Shown: positions 1 through 7,436 of the stretch, in pieces
Position numbering within the stretch: the stretch's first letter is position 1
How the letters are laid out: every line of letters begins with the position of its first letter
Program-made: the position numbers and the translations under genes
Notes under the pieces: generated by a model
Told to the model about the DNA's origin: nothing
Database searches by the model: none
Seen by the model: only the letters and a program-made list of their open reading frames with translations
Source: Planctomycetaceae bacterium
GTDB taxonomy: Bacteria > Planctomycetota > Planctomycetia > Pirellulales > Thermoguttaceae
Assembly: GCA_031256755.1 (NCBI GenBank)
Contig: JAIRPZ010000121.1
Span: forward strand, 1-10,447
Direction: 5' to 3'
DNA length: 10,447 nucleotides

Positions 1-1602
1 ACCCGCTTTCCGCCGGAACCCAACGGCTATCTCCATATCGGACACGCCAAAAGTATTTGCCTGAATTACGGTTTGGCAAAGAAATACAACGGCAATTTTA
101 CGCTCCGTTTTGACGATACCAATCCCTCCAAAGAGGAAACCGAATATGTCGAATCCATTATCGGAGATGTTCAATGGCTCACCGGTGAAGACCTCGCCGG
201 CAAAATCCGTTACGCCTCCGACTACTTCGACAGGATGTACGAATGGGCGGAAGAACTTATCCGAAAAGGAAAAGCCTACGTTTGCGACCAGACACCGGAA
301 GAAATGCGTGCCAATCGGGGAACGCCGGAGATTCCGATGACTCCCAGTGCCGGACGAAATTTCCCGCCGGAGAAAAATCTCGAACTCTTCCGGCAAATGC
401 GGGACGGAAAATTTGCAGAAGGTGAACGCACGCTCCGGGCAAAAATCGACCTCGCCTCGCCGAACTTTAATCTGCGCGACCCGGCAATGTACCGGATTAT
501 TAAGGCGGAACATCACCGCACCGGCAATAAATGGGTCATCTACCCGATGTACGATTGGGCGCACGGGTTGGAGGATTCCATCGAGAACATTACTCATTCG
601 ATTTGCACGCTGGAATTCGAGAATCACCGTCCGCTCTACGACTGGTTTCTCGATAATCTTGACAATATCTGGCGGCCGCATCAATACGAGTTTGCCCGCC
701 TCAATCTGACTTATACCGTGATGAGCAAGCGCAAACTGCTGGAACTCGTGAAAGGCGGATTCGTTTCCGGCTGGAGCGACCCGCGGATGCCGACGATTTG
801 CGGCTACCGGCGGCGCGGCTACACGCCGGAATCCATTCGGGCGTTCTGCAAAGAAATCGGCGTAGCAAAATTCAACAGCATCATTGACGCGGTGAAACTG
901 GAAAATGCGGTGCGGGAAGACCTGAACAAACGGGCGTTGCGCCGGATGGCGGTGCTGAAACCGGTGAAACTGGTCATTGACAATTATCCCGACGGGCAAA
1001 CGGAACAACTTGAAGCGGTCAATAATCCCGAAAACAGTGCGGACGGCGTGCGGCAGATTCCTTTTTCAAAAGAGTTGTACATTGAACGCGATGACTTTAT
1101 GGAAGATGCGCCGAAAAAGTATTACCGTCTCACGCCGGGGCAGGAAGTCCGGCTGCGTTATGCTTACTATGTGAAATGTACCGGCTGCGTCAAGGATGCG
1201 GCGGGGAACGTGACGGAAGTTCATTGTACTTACGACCCGGCAACGCGGGGCGGGACTTCGGCGGACGGACGCAAAGTGCAGGGAACGATTCACTGGGTGA
1301 GTGCGTCTCATGCGTTAACGGCGGAAGTCCGGCTGTATGACCGGCTTTTCGGCAAAGAAAATCCTGACGACCCGCAAGACCCGGCGGACTATAAAGAGTA
1401 TCTGAACAGGAATTCGCTGGAAGTGATTCGGGATGCCAAACTGGAGCCGCTGCTTGCGGACGCGTCGGTTTCGGAACGGTATCAATTTGAGCGGACGGGC
1501 TATTTCTGTGCGGATTCGGCGGACTCCAAGCCGGGGCAGCCGGTTTTCAACCGCACCGTTCCGCTGCGGGATTCATGGGCAAAAATGGAAAAGAAAGGGT
1601 GA
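1..1602 (+). CDS. glnS: Glutaminyl-tRNA synthetase, 5'-truncated by window edge
   Basis: This cytoplasmic class I aminoacyl-tRNA synthetase charges tRNA-Gln with glutamine using ATP. The frame is open from base 1, so the natural start lies outside the window; by comparison with the E. coli enzyme about 25-30 residues are missing. Seen in the sequence: the class I signature PEPNGYLHIGH at window codons 6-15, the GlnRS-type RFDDTNP segment that follows, and the second signature VMSKR at codons 240-244, the GlnRS form of KMSKS. The C-terminal half carries the anticodon-binding beta-barrels, with the conserved HWVSA, EVRLYDRLF and VFNRTVPLRDSW blocks, and stops where the family usually stops. The first two blocks and the VMSKR form separate it from GluRS. 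No terminator is seen before the promoter at 1624, so some read-through into the next gene is possible. GlnRS genes in bacteria are generally thought to derive from eukaryotes by transfer (established view); nothing here suggests a recent event. Confidence 0.97.
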   Translation, partial: TRFPPEPNGYLHIGHAKSICLNYGLAKKYNGNFTLRFDDTNPSKEETEYVESIIGDVQWLTGEDLAGKIRYASDYFDRMYEWAEELIRKGKAYVCDQTPEEMRANRGTPEIPMTPSAGRNFPPEKNLELFRQMRDGKFAEGERTLRAKIDLASPNFNLRDPAMYRIIKAEHHRTGNKWVIYPMYDWAHGLEDSIENITHSICTLEFENHRPLYDWFLDNLDNIWRPHQYEFARLNLTYTVMSKRKLLELVKGGFVSGWSDPRMPTICGYRRRGYTPESIRAFCKEIGVAKFNSIIDAVKLENAVREDLNKRALRRMAVLKPVKLVIDNYPDGQTEQLEAVNNPENSADGVRQIPFSKELYIERDDFMEDAPKKYYRLTPGQEVRLRYAYYVKCTGCVKDAAGNVTEVHCTYDPATRGGTSADGRKVQGTIHWVSASHALTAEVRLYDRLFGKENPDDPQDPADYKEYLNRNSLEVIRDAKLEPLLADASVSERYQFERTGYFCADSADSKPGQPVFNRTVPLRDSWAKMEKKG

Positions 1603-1623
1603 TGCGACAGCGGGAGGGGGACA

Positions 1624-1651
1624 TTTACAAACCGGCAAAATAGGGTATAAT
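1624..1651 (+). promoter_or_regulatory. Sigma70-type promoter of the small basic protein gene
   Basis: A -35 TTTACA (1624-1629, five of six consensus bases) is separated by 16 bases from a perfect -10 TATAAT (1646-1651). The predicted start near 1658 leaves a leader of about 40 bases before the ATG at 1697. This is the best-matching promoter in the window, and it fits a strongly expressed housekeeping gene. Confidence 0.75.
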
Positions 1652-1696
1652 ATCCCGCTGTCTTTCGGTGAAAAATTTATTGAGAGTACCCCTTAT

Positions 1697-1957
1697 ATGA
1701 CGGTTGACAAAAGTCTTCGGACGCGGAAAGGTATTGTGCGGGCAAGAAACGTATTGACCCGTGCCGAACGAATCGAAAAATTGCAGCAGCAGGATCGGTG
1801 GAATGAAGAGGACGGTCCGTGCGGATTGCCGAAGGTTCGCGTTTATCGCGTTGTTGTCAAAAAGAAGAAAAAGAAGAAGGGTGAAGAAGAAGGTGCAGCG
1901 GCGGCAGCCACTCCTGCGGCAAAGACCGCTGCCAAACCGTCTCCGAAGAAAAAGTGA
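1697..1957 (+). CDS. PVC-superphylum small basic protein
   Basis: An 86-residue, strongly basic protein. Residues 1-50 (MTVDKSLRTRKG, then RARNVLTRAERI, then LPKVRVYR) match the small basic protein family shared by Planctomycetes, Verrucomicrobia, Chlamydiae and Lentisphaerae, which has been proposed as a PVC signature protein with a nucleic-acid or ribosome-associated role. Its exact function is not settled. After the core there is a run of seven lysines, an EEE patch, and an Ala/Pro/Lys-rich tail of about 25 residues, longer than I recall for the family and probably disordered. I chose the ATG at 1697 because it begins the conserved core and lies about 40 bases after the predicted transcription start; the same frame is open further upstream, but that part overlaps glnS. 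A weak GAGAG lies about ten bases before the ATG. The gene has its own promoter and is probably expressed independently of glnS. Confidence 0.9.
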   Translation: MTVDKSLRTRKGIVRARNVLTRAERIEKLQQQDRWNEEDGPCGLPKVRVYRVVVKKKKKKKGEEEGAAAAATPAAKTAAKPSPKKK

Positions 1958-1971
1958 TCTTTCGGGGTAAT

Positions 1972-2083
1972 CCTTGCCGGACGGGCCTTATTTCTGTAAT
2001 AAAATCCTGTCCGAAAATAACGGGGGACGCATGTCCCCCGCTCTCGCATCTGTCTGCTCTCAAATACTGCCTGTCCGGCAAGG
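1972..2083. repeat. Long-range inverted repeat enclosing a terminator hairpin
   Basis: Arm 1972-1986 (CCTTGCCGGACGGGC) pairs with 2069-2083 over 15 positions with one G-T wobble. Bases 2006-2013 (CCTGTCCG) can instead pair with 1978-1985, so two foldings compete. The terminator hairpin 2021-2040 sits inside the loop. It lies in the convergent gap between the small basic protein gene and the secreted-protein gene. It could be a second terminator or an mRNA 3'-end stabiliser; there is no coding sequence in it. Confidence 0.55.
2014..2040 (-). terminator. Rho-independent terminator of the secreted-protein gene
   Basis: A perfect 8-bp stem CGGGGGAC/GTCCCCCG with a four-base loop (2021-2040) is followed on the minus strand by TTATTTT (2020-2014). 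It lies 45 bases beyond the stop codon at 2086. On the plus strand no T-tract follows, so it acts chiefly for the minus-strand gene. Confidence 0.75.
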
Positions 2084-2085
2084 GC

Positions 2086-4068
2086 TCAATACTGCCCCGG
2101 ATAACTGGTATTGCCCATATAAAAGTTGTGATAACCCCCGTAATTCGCCGTACTGACCGGCTGCGGTACCGCTCCGAAATAGCCGTAAGGATAAGCATTC
2201 CGCGCCGGCTGCCGGAGCGTCATATCCGGCGATACATACGGCGTTGTCCACGCCTGCATCAGTTGCGCCAGCGGGTCGCCGCCGGAAGATAAGCGGTTTT
2301 CACGCCGCTCCGCAATCCGATCCATCAACCGCTGACGGCGAGGTTTATTATTGGCATTCAACAAAGTGATCAACTGCACGACATCGGCAATGCCCAAACC
2401 CATTTGCGGCTGTCCCATAGGAGCCTGACCGAAACCCGGCATACCGGCAGGCATCATCTGATAACCGGCGTTCATCACCGGAAGACCGCCGTAACCCAAA
2501 TGCTGCGGCATACCGGCATAACCATACGGCACAGCATACATATACGGATTTTGCGGCATCATCTGCGGAATCATTTGCGGTAAGGGTTGCGGCACCGCAT
2601 TCGCTTCCGCCGGTGTTTGTCCGTCTAGCTGCACCTGCGGCTGTACCGCAAAAAAACCGTAAGGCGTGGCAATGACTCCCAGCGGCTGCGTTTGTCCCGC
2701 ATTCAACGGAGCGTTCAGCATTGCCGGAGTTTTTAACTCCGCCGCTGTTTCTGCGGACGGTTCGCCGGCAGAAGTTGTTGCACTGCCCGGTGCAGTCCCT
2801 GCTGCCGGAGCCGCCGGGGCAACCGATGCCTGAACCTGTTGAATAGTCGGCATCAGGGGCGACTGTATCGCCGCAGTCCATGATGCCGGTTCAAACGACG
2901 GCGGCATCATCGGGGCTTGCTGATAGCCGGCAACGGCAGGTCCCATCGGAGTCATAACCGTTACCGGAACAAATGGCATCGTCCGCGTGCCGGAAAACAT
3001 GGCTGTGTTTTGTATCATCCCCGGCATCATGCCCGGCTGCATCATATTCGGCATCATCATGCTTTGCATGGCTCCCTGCGCCGGCGGAACGTTTTGCATC
3101 GGCGGTGCAGGCGGCAGCAGCATTGTACGCGGCTGATGGTTGGCACGGCAGCGGATCATACCGCAGCCGGTGTGATCCGGCGGCAGAGTCAGCAGAATCA
3201 TTCCGTTCGGCAGGATGTATGTTTGCGGCACCGCCTGCCGTTCAGAACCTCCCATTTGAAAGGTCGAATACGGAAGACCCGGCGGCAATGCGGCAGCATC
3301 AGGATTTGCGGGAGAACTCCCCGCCGGCTGCCCGTAAGGAGCAAAGCCGACTGTTTGCGTACCGTATCCTTTCGGACCGGTGTGATTGATATAGCCGGTC
3401 TGCCCGCCCCAGCCGGCTGGAACCGAAGCGACTTTGAACAGCGGCGAACTAAACGACCACGCGGACGGCGGAGTTGCCGGATGCTGACAAAAAATACCGG
3501 TTTGAGTGATGGTGCTGTCCGGTGCCGGCAATACCGGAATCAAGGCTTCATCGTTAGCGGCAAGTTGAATCGGTTCAACGGGCTTATCGGTCAGCCGGAT
3601 GTCTTTGCCTTCGGTGATTTTTCCGGCGGTGTCTCCGGCGAGTTTCTTGGCGGTTGTCCATGCGGTCTGTTTCGGAGCGGTCAATTCGGTATCTGCCGGC
3701 TCGTTTTCTTCCGCTTTTTTCTCATTCGGCAATGGGGCAGGCAGCGGAGCCGGAGAAACCGGATAGACATTTTGTTCCACCGGACGGAATTCAGCGGCAG
3801 CGGGAATCTGATACGACGGAAATGCCGTATAGGACGCAACCGATGCCGCATTGGGATAGGACTTTCCGCTGCCCGGCAGCGGTTTGACCGATTTATCATA
3901 CTGAATGGTTTCCGGCAAAACGACGTGCGGAACCATTTCGTGCAAAACATTCGGTACACGTTTGCCGGTTTCTGCGGCATTGACCATCCAACAGGCAGTA
4001 CCGAAACCGCCGAAAGCAAGCAGACTGCTTAATCCGATAGATAATGTTTTTTGAAATCTTGTAGGCAT
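2086..4068 (-). CDS. Secreted Met/Pro/Gln-rich low-complexity protein, unknown function
   Basis: I do not recognise this 660-residue protein. Residues 1-32 form a signal peptide: basic start (MPTRFQK), hydrophobic core, small residues before a cleavage site near VNA-A. The mature chain is rich in Pro, Ala and Gln. Around residues 325-355 it has methionine clusters (MMMPNMMQPGMMPGM), and around 490-555 another Met/Pro/Gly/Tyr/Gln-rich tract. Near 556-590 comes the only segment that looks folded: a short hydrophobic helix (IADVVQLITLLN) followed by a highly basic stretch (PRRQRLMDRIAERR). The C-terminus is Tyr/Gly/Pro-rich and ends PGQY. No enzyme motif is seen. I chose the ATG at 4068 because it starts the signal peptide and has AGGGG six bases upstream; the frame extends 61 codons further up but that part does not look like protein. 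An envelope or extracellular-matrix role is inference from composition and secretion. Methionine clusters could bind metal, but nothing nearby supports that. Confidence 0.8.
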   Translation of the reverse strand: MPTRFQKTLSIGLSSLLAFGGFGTACWMVNAAETGKRVPNVLHEMVPHVVLPETIQYDKSVKPLPGSGKSYPNAASVASYTAFPSYQIPAAAEFRPVEQNVYPVSPAPLPAPLPNEKKAEENEPADTELTAPKQTAWTTAKKLAGDTAGKITEGKDIRLTDKPVEPIQLAANDEALIPVLPAPDSTITQTGIFCQHPATPPSAWSFSSPLFKVASVPAGWGGQTGYINHTGPKGYGTQTVGFAPYGQPAGSSPANPDAAALPPGLPYSTFQMGGSERQAVPQTYILPNGMILLTLPPDHTGCGMIRCRANHQPRTMLLPPAPPMQNVPPAQGAMQSMMMPNMMQPGMMPGMIQNTAMFSGTRTMPFVPVTVMTPMGPAVAGYQQAPMMPPSFEPASWTAAIQSPLMPTIQQVQASVAPAAPAAGTAPGSATTSAGEPSAETAAELKTPAMLNAPLNAGQTQPLGVIATPYGFFAVQPQVQLDGQTPAEANAVPQPLPQMIPQMMPQNPYMYAVPYGYAGMPQHLGYGGLPVMNAGYQMMPAGMPGFGQAPMGQPQMGLGIADVVQLITLLNANNKPRRQRLMDRIAERRENRLSSGGDPLAQLMQAWTTPYVSPDMTLRQPARNAYPYGYFGAVPQPVSTANYGGYHNFYMGNTSYPGQY

Positions 4069-4074
4069 ATCGTT

Positions 4075-4079
4075 CCCCT
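4075..4079 (-). promoter_or_regulatory. Ribosome binding site that fixes the secreted-protein start
   Basis: AGGGG on the minus strand lies six bases before the ATG at 4068. It supports starting at the signal peptide rather than at the in-frame ATG at 4251. Confidence 0.7.
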
Positions 4080-4348
4080 GTAATTTTCGTTTTGATGCGT
4101 TGCGGACACCCTTGTTAATGTTTTTTGACAACTTTGAGCGGCGATCTGTCTTCACGTTTTCCGCATTGTCAGTTGTGAAGATCGTCTTATGCGGGTTCGG
4201 AAATTGACCGATATACCGGTTTTGCCGGTTTTTCGTAATTTCACCGGTCATATCGCACCGGTTAGTTGTAAATTGCCGGTTAGGTAAAATAGGGGAAAGA
4301 GCCGGAAGAGAGCGTTCAGCGGTGTCCTGACCGGCAGAATCAATCCTA

Positions 4349-4377
4349 TTGAATCGCCGCCGGATTTTGCAGATAAT
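4349..4377 (+). promoter_or_regulatory. Possible promoter of the methyltransferase gene
   Basis: TTGAAT (4349-4354), a 17-base spacer, then GATAAT (4372-4377). An overlapping perfect TATAAT at 4377-4382 has no -35 at the right distance. The start codon follows about 70 bases later. No Shine-Dalgarno sequence is seen before the ATG at 4454. Confidence 0.4.
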
Positions 4378-4453
4378 ATAATACTTGTGACAGAATACGG
4401 ATTTTTACGAATTTCCATGTTCAACAAAAAATCTGCCGCCCGCAGCAACGTCC

Positions 4454-7366
4454 ATGAAACTTTACGCTTTTACCATGCCGGATATTCCGAAAAATGCCGG
4501 TTATCTGAAAATCGGCGAAACCCGCGGTTCGGTTGAAAAACGTGTCGGGCAAGAAGGACACGAACTCAACATCGAACATCGGATTGTTTGGCAGGACAGC
4601 GTGATAACCGACCGCTCCTGCATTGACAAGCGGCTGCACCGGTTGCTCATCGAACAGGGATTTCCCGTGCAAGTATTCCGAAAGAGCGGGAAGGAAACCG
4701 AGTTAATTCAATGTACTGTTGATGATGTTAAAAAAGCATTTGAGAAAGTCAAAGAACAAATCTATCACGAAGAAAAGCAGCGGGAAGAAGTCGGCAACAA
4801 GTTTTATATCGAACTGCGGAACTGGTTTTACTGGGCAGGCAACACTCCGTTGATGCGGGAAAACAACGTCAACGGAGCGGAATATGCGCTCCGGCTTATT
4901 TTCCGTTTAATACTCTGTTTTTTCCTTCGAGAAAAAGAAGAACTTATTCCGCAGACGTTATTTAACGGGGATTGGCTCAAGAACAACTTAAAAGAGGACG
5001 GCTGTAAGTTTTATAAAGTTATTCTCCGCAACCTGTTTCACTGCCTTAATACGCCGATGAAAGAACACAGGGATTTTGAGAATGTAAAACTTATGCTGAA
5101 TATCCGCAACGTTAAAGAACAATTCCAAACAATCCCGTTTCTCAACGGCGGCTTGTTCAATGAATTGGACGGCGATGAATTTCCATTGCCCGACGAATAT
5201 TTTTTTGCGGAGAAACGGAAAGTTTTTCTTGCTGAATTGGGCGGTTGTCAGGAGGAAACCGAAGGACTTATCCCTATTTTATCGAAGTATCAATACAAAT
5301 TATCGCTTGACGATTTAATCGACCAAGAAGATTACCAAACAACGATTGACCCTGAATTTCTCGGCAAAGTATTTGAGAGTTTGCTGGCGTGTATTGATAC
5401 AGACAGTAAAGAAACCCGCCGCAAGGTGACCGGCAGTTTTTACACACCGAGGGAAATCGTTGACTATATGGTGAACGAATCGCTGGACGAATATCTGAAA
5501 ACAAACGATGATTTACGGCAATGCAAAATTCTTGACCCCGCTTGCGGCAGCGGTGCGTTTCCATGCAGCATTATGAACGTGATGATGAACCGGTTGTATG
5601 CAGATAGGCAACTTTCACCGGAAGAAAAATATCATAAAAAGTTGGAGATTCTGCAAAACGTGATTTACGGTGTGGATATTCAGCCGATGGCGGTGCAGAT
5701 TACCGTATTGCGGCTATTCTTATCTTTACTCCAAGACATCAAACCGGACAAGAAAAAGGATAATTACGGTATTGAACCGCTGCCGAATCTGGAAACGAAA
5801 TTTGTTTGTGCTGATACGCTGATTGGGCTGCCTCCCAAGAAATTCAAGGATTTGCCGATAGTTGCCCAAACAATCAAGGCATTAACAAATGTACGGCAGC
5901 AGCATTTTTCGGCAAGATCCCCGGCAGAGAAAACACGTTTGCGTGAATTCGATACGCATTATCGCAACATTTTAATTGATGTGTACAGCAATCCGCACAA
6001 TCAGGCATTTTATACAGATGATTCGATTAAACTGCTGATGCAGTGGGATCCTTATCACCAAACGAAGCCCGCCGGATTCTTTGACCCGCAATGGATGTTC
6101 GGCACGGAAAAATTTGACATTGTCATCGGCAATCCGCCGTATGTTGAATCCCGCAGTGCAAGCATTTCAGCGGAAATGAAAAAACGGTATCAGGCACAAG
6201 TCAAAACGGACTTCGGAAGTCCGGCGCAATATATCACGCAAGGTTCGGATTTGTCGATTTATTTCTTTCCCCGTTCTATTGCGTTATTGTCCGAACAGGG
6301 AACGGGTATGTTAATCATCCAAAACGGATGGCTTAACACGGATTACGGTGCAAAGGCATCTCAATTCTTAACAAAAACGCTGCAATATATCAGAGTGACC
6401 GACAGTCCGTTTCGGCATTTTGACAGAGCAAGTGTTAACGTGAACACAGTCATTGCCGCATTCAAAAAACAATCTGAAACGAAAAAAGTTTGTTTTGATA
6501 TGATGGAAAAATCCGGCAGCCGTATGATGACAACAAACAACAAAGAATTCAGCATTAAAAGCAGTGTTTTGTCCGATATGAAATGGGGCATGATTATGTC
6601 AACGGACAAAGAAATTTTCTCTGTGCTGCAAATGGTCATCGAGAAAGGCAAAGAAACAGACCAGTCCTTTTACACGATTGGACAGGGAATCAATGTTCCG
6701 CAAAACACGTTTATTCCGAAAGAACACAAACCGCAATTTATACAAAAAGAAAACATCATCAACGCTGTTTTTAAGGAGTACCGGTATATTTATAAAAAAT
6801 TTGATTATTGTCTGTATCACTCATTCAGAGAAAATCCGTCCGATGCGGCGGTATTGGAATCAATCAATGCAAGCGAGTTAAACGGCGGCAAAACATTGAC
6901 CCGCAAGTATCCGGTCATTATCATGCCGCGGGGCATCGGCGATAAACATTTTGCCGGATGGGTGAGCGGCAACGTGTTGTCAAACAGTTTTGTGGATATT
7001 TATTTTGACGAGCCGGACGAAGAAAAACAATTGAACATTTGGCTGTTCTGTAATTCAGGTTTATTCTTTTTGTATCGGGAACTCTCCGGCCGAAGGAACT
7101 TGGGCGGCGGATTGTTAAAGTCCGAAGCAGCGGATATTAAATTATTTCCGCTCTATTTTCCGATTGCCGTACCGAAACAGATTCTGCCGTTGCTTGACGA
7201 AACGGAAACAGTGATTGACCTGCCGAACCGTTTGACAACAGCGGTGCAGCAAAAAATAGATAAACTCGTTTTTGCTCATTTTGCGATTCCGCCGGCGTTG
7301 CAGAGAAAAATCACGGATGAATTATTGCGTGTGTTCCGATTCCGGTATGATAAGGCAAGGGGATGA
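4454..7366 (+). CDS. GIY-YIG-like domain fused to Eco57I-type adenine DNA methyltransferase (single-chain R-M candidate)
   Basis: A 970-residue cytoplasmic protein expected to methylate adenine N6 in DNA and perhaps to cut unmodified DNA. Residues 1-100 resemble a GIY-YIG/T5orf172-type domain: LYAF (3-6), GYLKIGET (16-23), R30 in VEKRV, and IDKRLHRLL (57-65), then a CTVDDVKKAF helix. Residues 114-310 carry the all-helical region typical of Eco57I-class enzymes (RLIFRLILCFFLREKEEL, PFLNGGLF). The methyltransferase core follows: motif X GSFYTPREIVDYM (from 327), motif I DPACGSG (361-367), the SAM-ribose acidic residue D408 in YGVDIQPM, and catalytic NPPY (560-563). Residues of about 700-940 look like a TaqI-type target-recognition region. 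No PD-(D/E)XK nuclease or helicase motif is seen. No separate nuclease or specificity gene is adjacent, so the protein may act alone as a type IIG-like system or as an orphan methyltransferase. One 60-base sample (6481-6540) is 35% GC against 60% in glnS (901-960) and 50% in uvrC (8161-8220), which suggests transfer. Confidence 0.88.
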   Translation: MKLYAFTMPDIPKNAGYLKIGETRGSVEKRVGQEGHELNIEHRIVWQDSVITDRSCIDKRLHRLLIEQGFPVQVFRKSGKETELIQCTVDDVKKAFEKVKEQIYHEEKQREEVGNKFYIELRNWFYWAGNTPLMRENNVNGAEYALRLIFRLILCFFLREKEELIPQTLFNGDWLKNNLKEDGCKFYKVILRNLFHCLNTPMKEHRDFENVKLMLNIRNVKEQFQTIPFLNGGLFNELDGDEFPLPDEYFFAEKRKVFLAELGGCQEETEGLIPILSKYQYKLSLDDLIDQEDYQTTIDPEFLGKVFESLLACIDTDSKETRRKVTGSFYTPREIVDYMVNESLDEYLKTNDDLRQCKILDPACGSGAFPCSIMNVMMNRLYADRQLSPEEKYHKKLEILQNVIYGVDIQPMAVQITVLRLFLSLLQDIKPDKKKDNYGIEPLPNLETKFVCADTLIGLPPKKFKDLPIVAQTIKALTNVRQQHFSARSPAEKTRLREFDTHYRNILIDVYSNPHNQAFYTDDSIKLLMQWDPYHQTKPAGFFDPQWMFGTEKFDIVIGNPPYVESRSASISAEMKKRYQAQVKTDFGSPAQYITQGSDLSIYFFPRSIALLSEQGTGMLIIQNGWLNTDYGAKASQFLTKTLQYIRVTDSPFRHFDRASVNVNTVIAAFKKQSETKKVCFDMMEKSGSRMMTTNNKEFSIKSSVLSDMKWGMIMSTDKEIFSVLQMVIEKGKETDQSFYTIGQGINVPQNTFIPKEHKPQFIQKENIINAVFKEYRYIYKKFDYCLYHSFRENPSDAAVLESINASELNGGKTLTRKYPVIIMPRGIGDKHFAGWVSGNVLSNSFVDIYFDEPDEEKQLNIWLFCNSGLFFLYRELSGRRNLGGGLLKSEAADIKLFPLYFPIAVPKQILPLLDETETVIDLPNRLTTAVQQKIDKLVFAHFAIPPALQRKITDELLRVFRFRYDKARG

Positions 7367-7436
7367 AAGCGTCTTGCAGATGTCGAAAAACACAGCGGCA
7401 AACACAGCAAACAGACAAAGATAATAACGAAACCTC

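Larger units (their letters stand above)
4069..4453. other. Divergent intergenic region with clustered CCGGT motifs
   Basis: This 385-base stretch separates two divergent genes. Five CCGGT cores occur within 66 bases (starting at 4216, 4225, 4244, 4258 and 4276), several as the palindrome ACCGGT. An imperfect hairpin at 4150-4155/4175-4180 (CTTCAC/GTGAAG) lies in the expected leader or promoter zone of the minus-strand gene, for which I find no convincing promoter. CCGG is common throughout this genome, so an operator reading is tentative. Confidence 0.4.

Noticed and set aside
1433..1696. Extension of the small basic protein frame back into glnS
   Set aside because: The frame is open by chance over glnS. 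The family core starts at 1697 and the promoter lies at 1624-1651, after the supposed extension starts.
2917..4032. 371-codon plus-strand open frame opposite the secreted-protein gene
   Set aside because: Arg/His/Cys-rich sequence typical of an antisense shadow of a Pro/Met/Ala-rich gene; no start signal and no recognisable domain.
4069..4251. 61-codon N-terminal extension of the secreted protein
   Set aside because: It would bury the signal peptide inside the chain. The ATG at 4068 has a good ribosome binding site, and the extension overlaps the CCGGT cluster.
4417..4533. Short out-of-frame ATG frame overlapping the methyltransferase start
   Set aside because: About 38 codons with no ribosome binding site; an upstream-ORF control role cannot be supported from sequence alone.
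4454..7366. Reading the methyltransferase as BREX PglX or part of DISARM
   Set aside because: It is shorter than typical PglX, begins with a GIY-YIG-like domain, and no BREX or DISARM partner gene (phosphatase, Lon-like protease, helicase) is in the window.
7367..7436. Terminator between the converging methyltransferase and uvrC genes
   Set aside because: A run of six Ts (7440-7445) follows, but no stem of useful length precedes it. Only a short direct repeat AACACAGC is visible.
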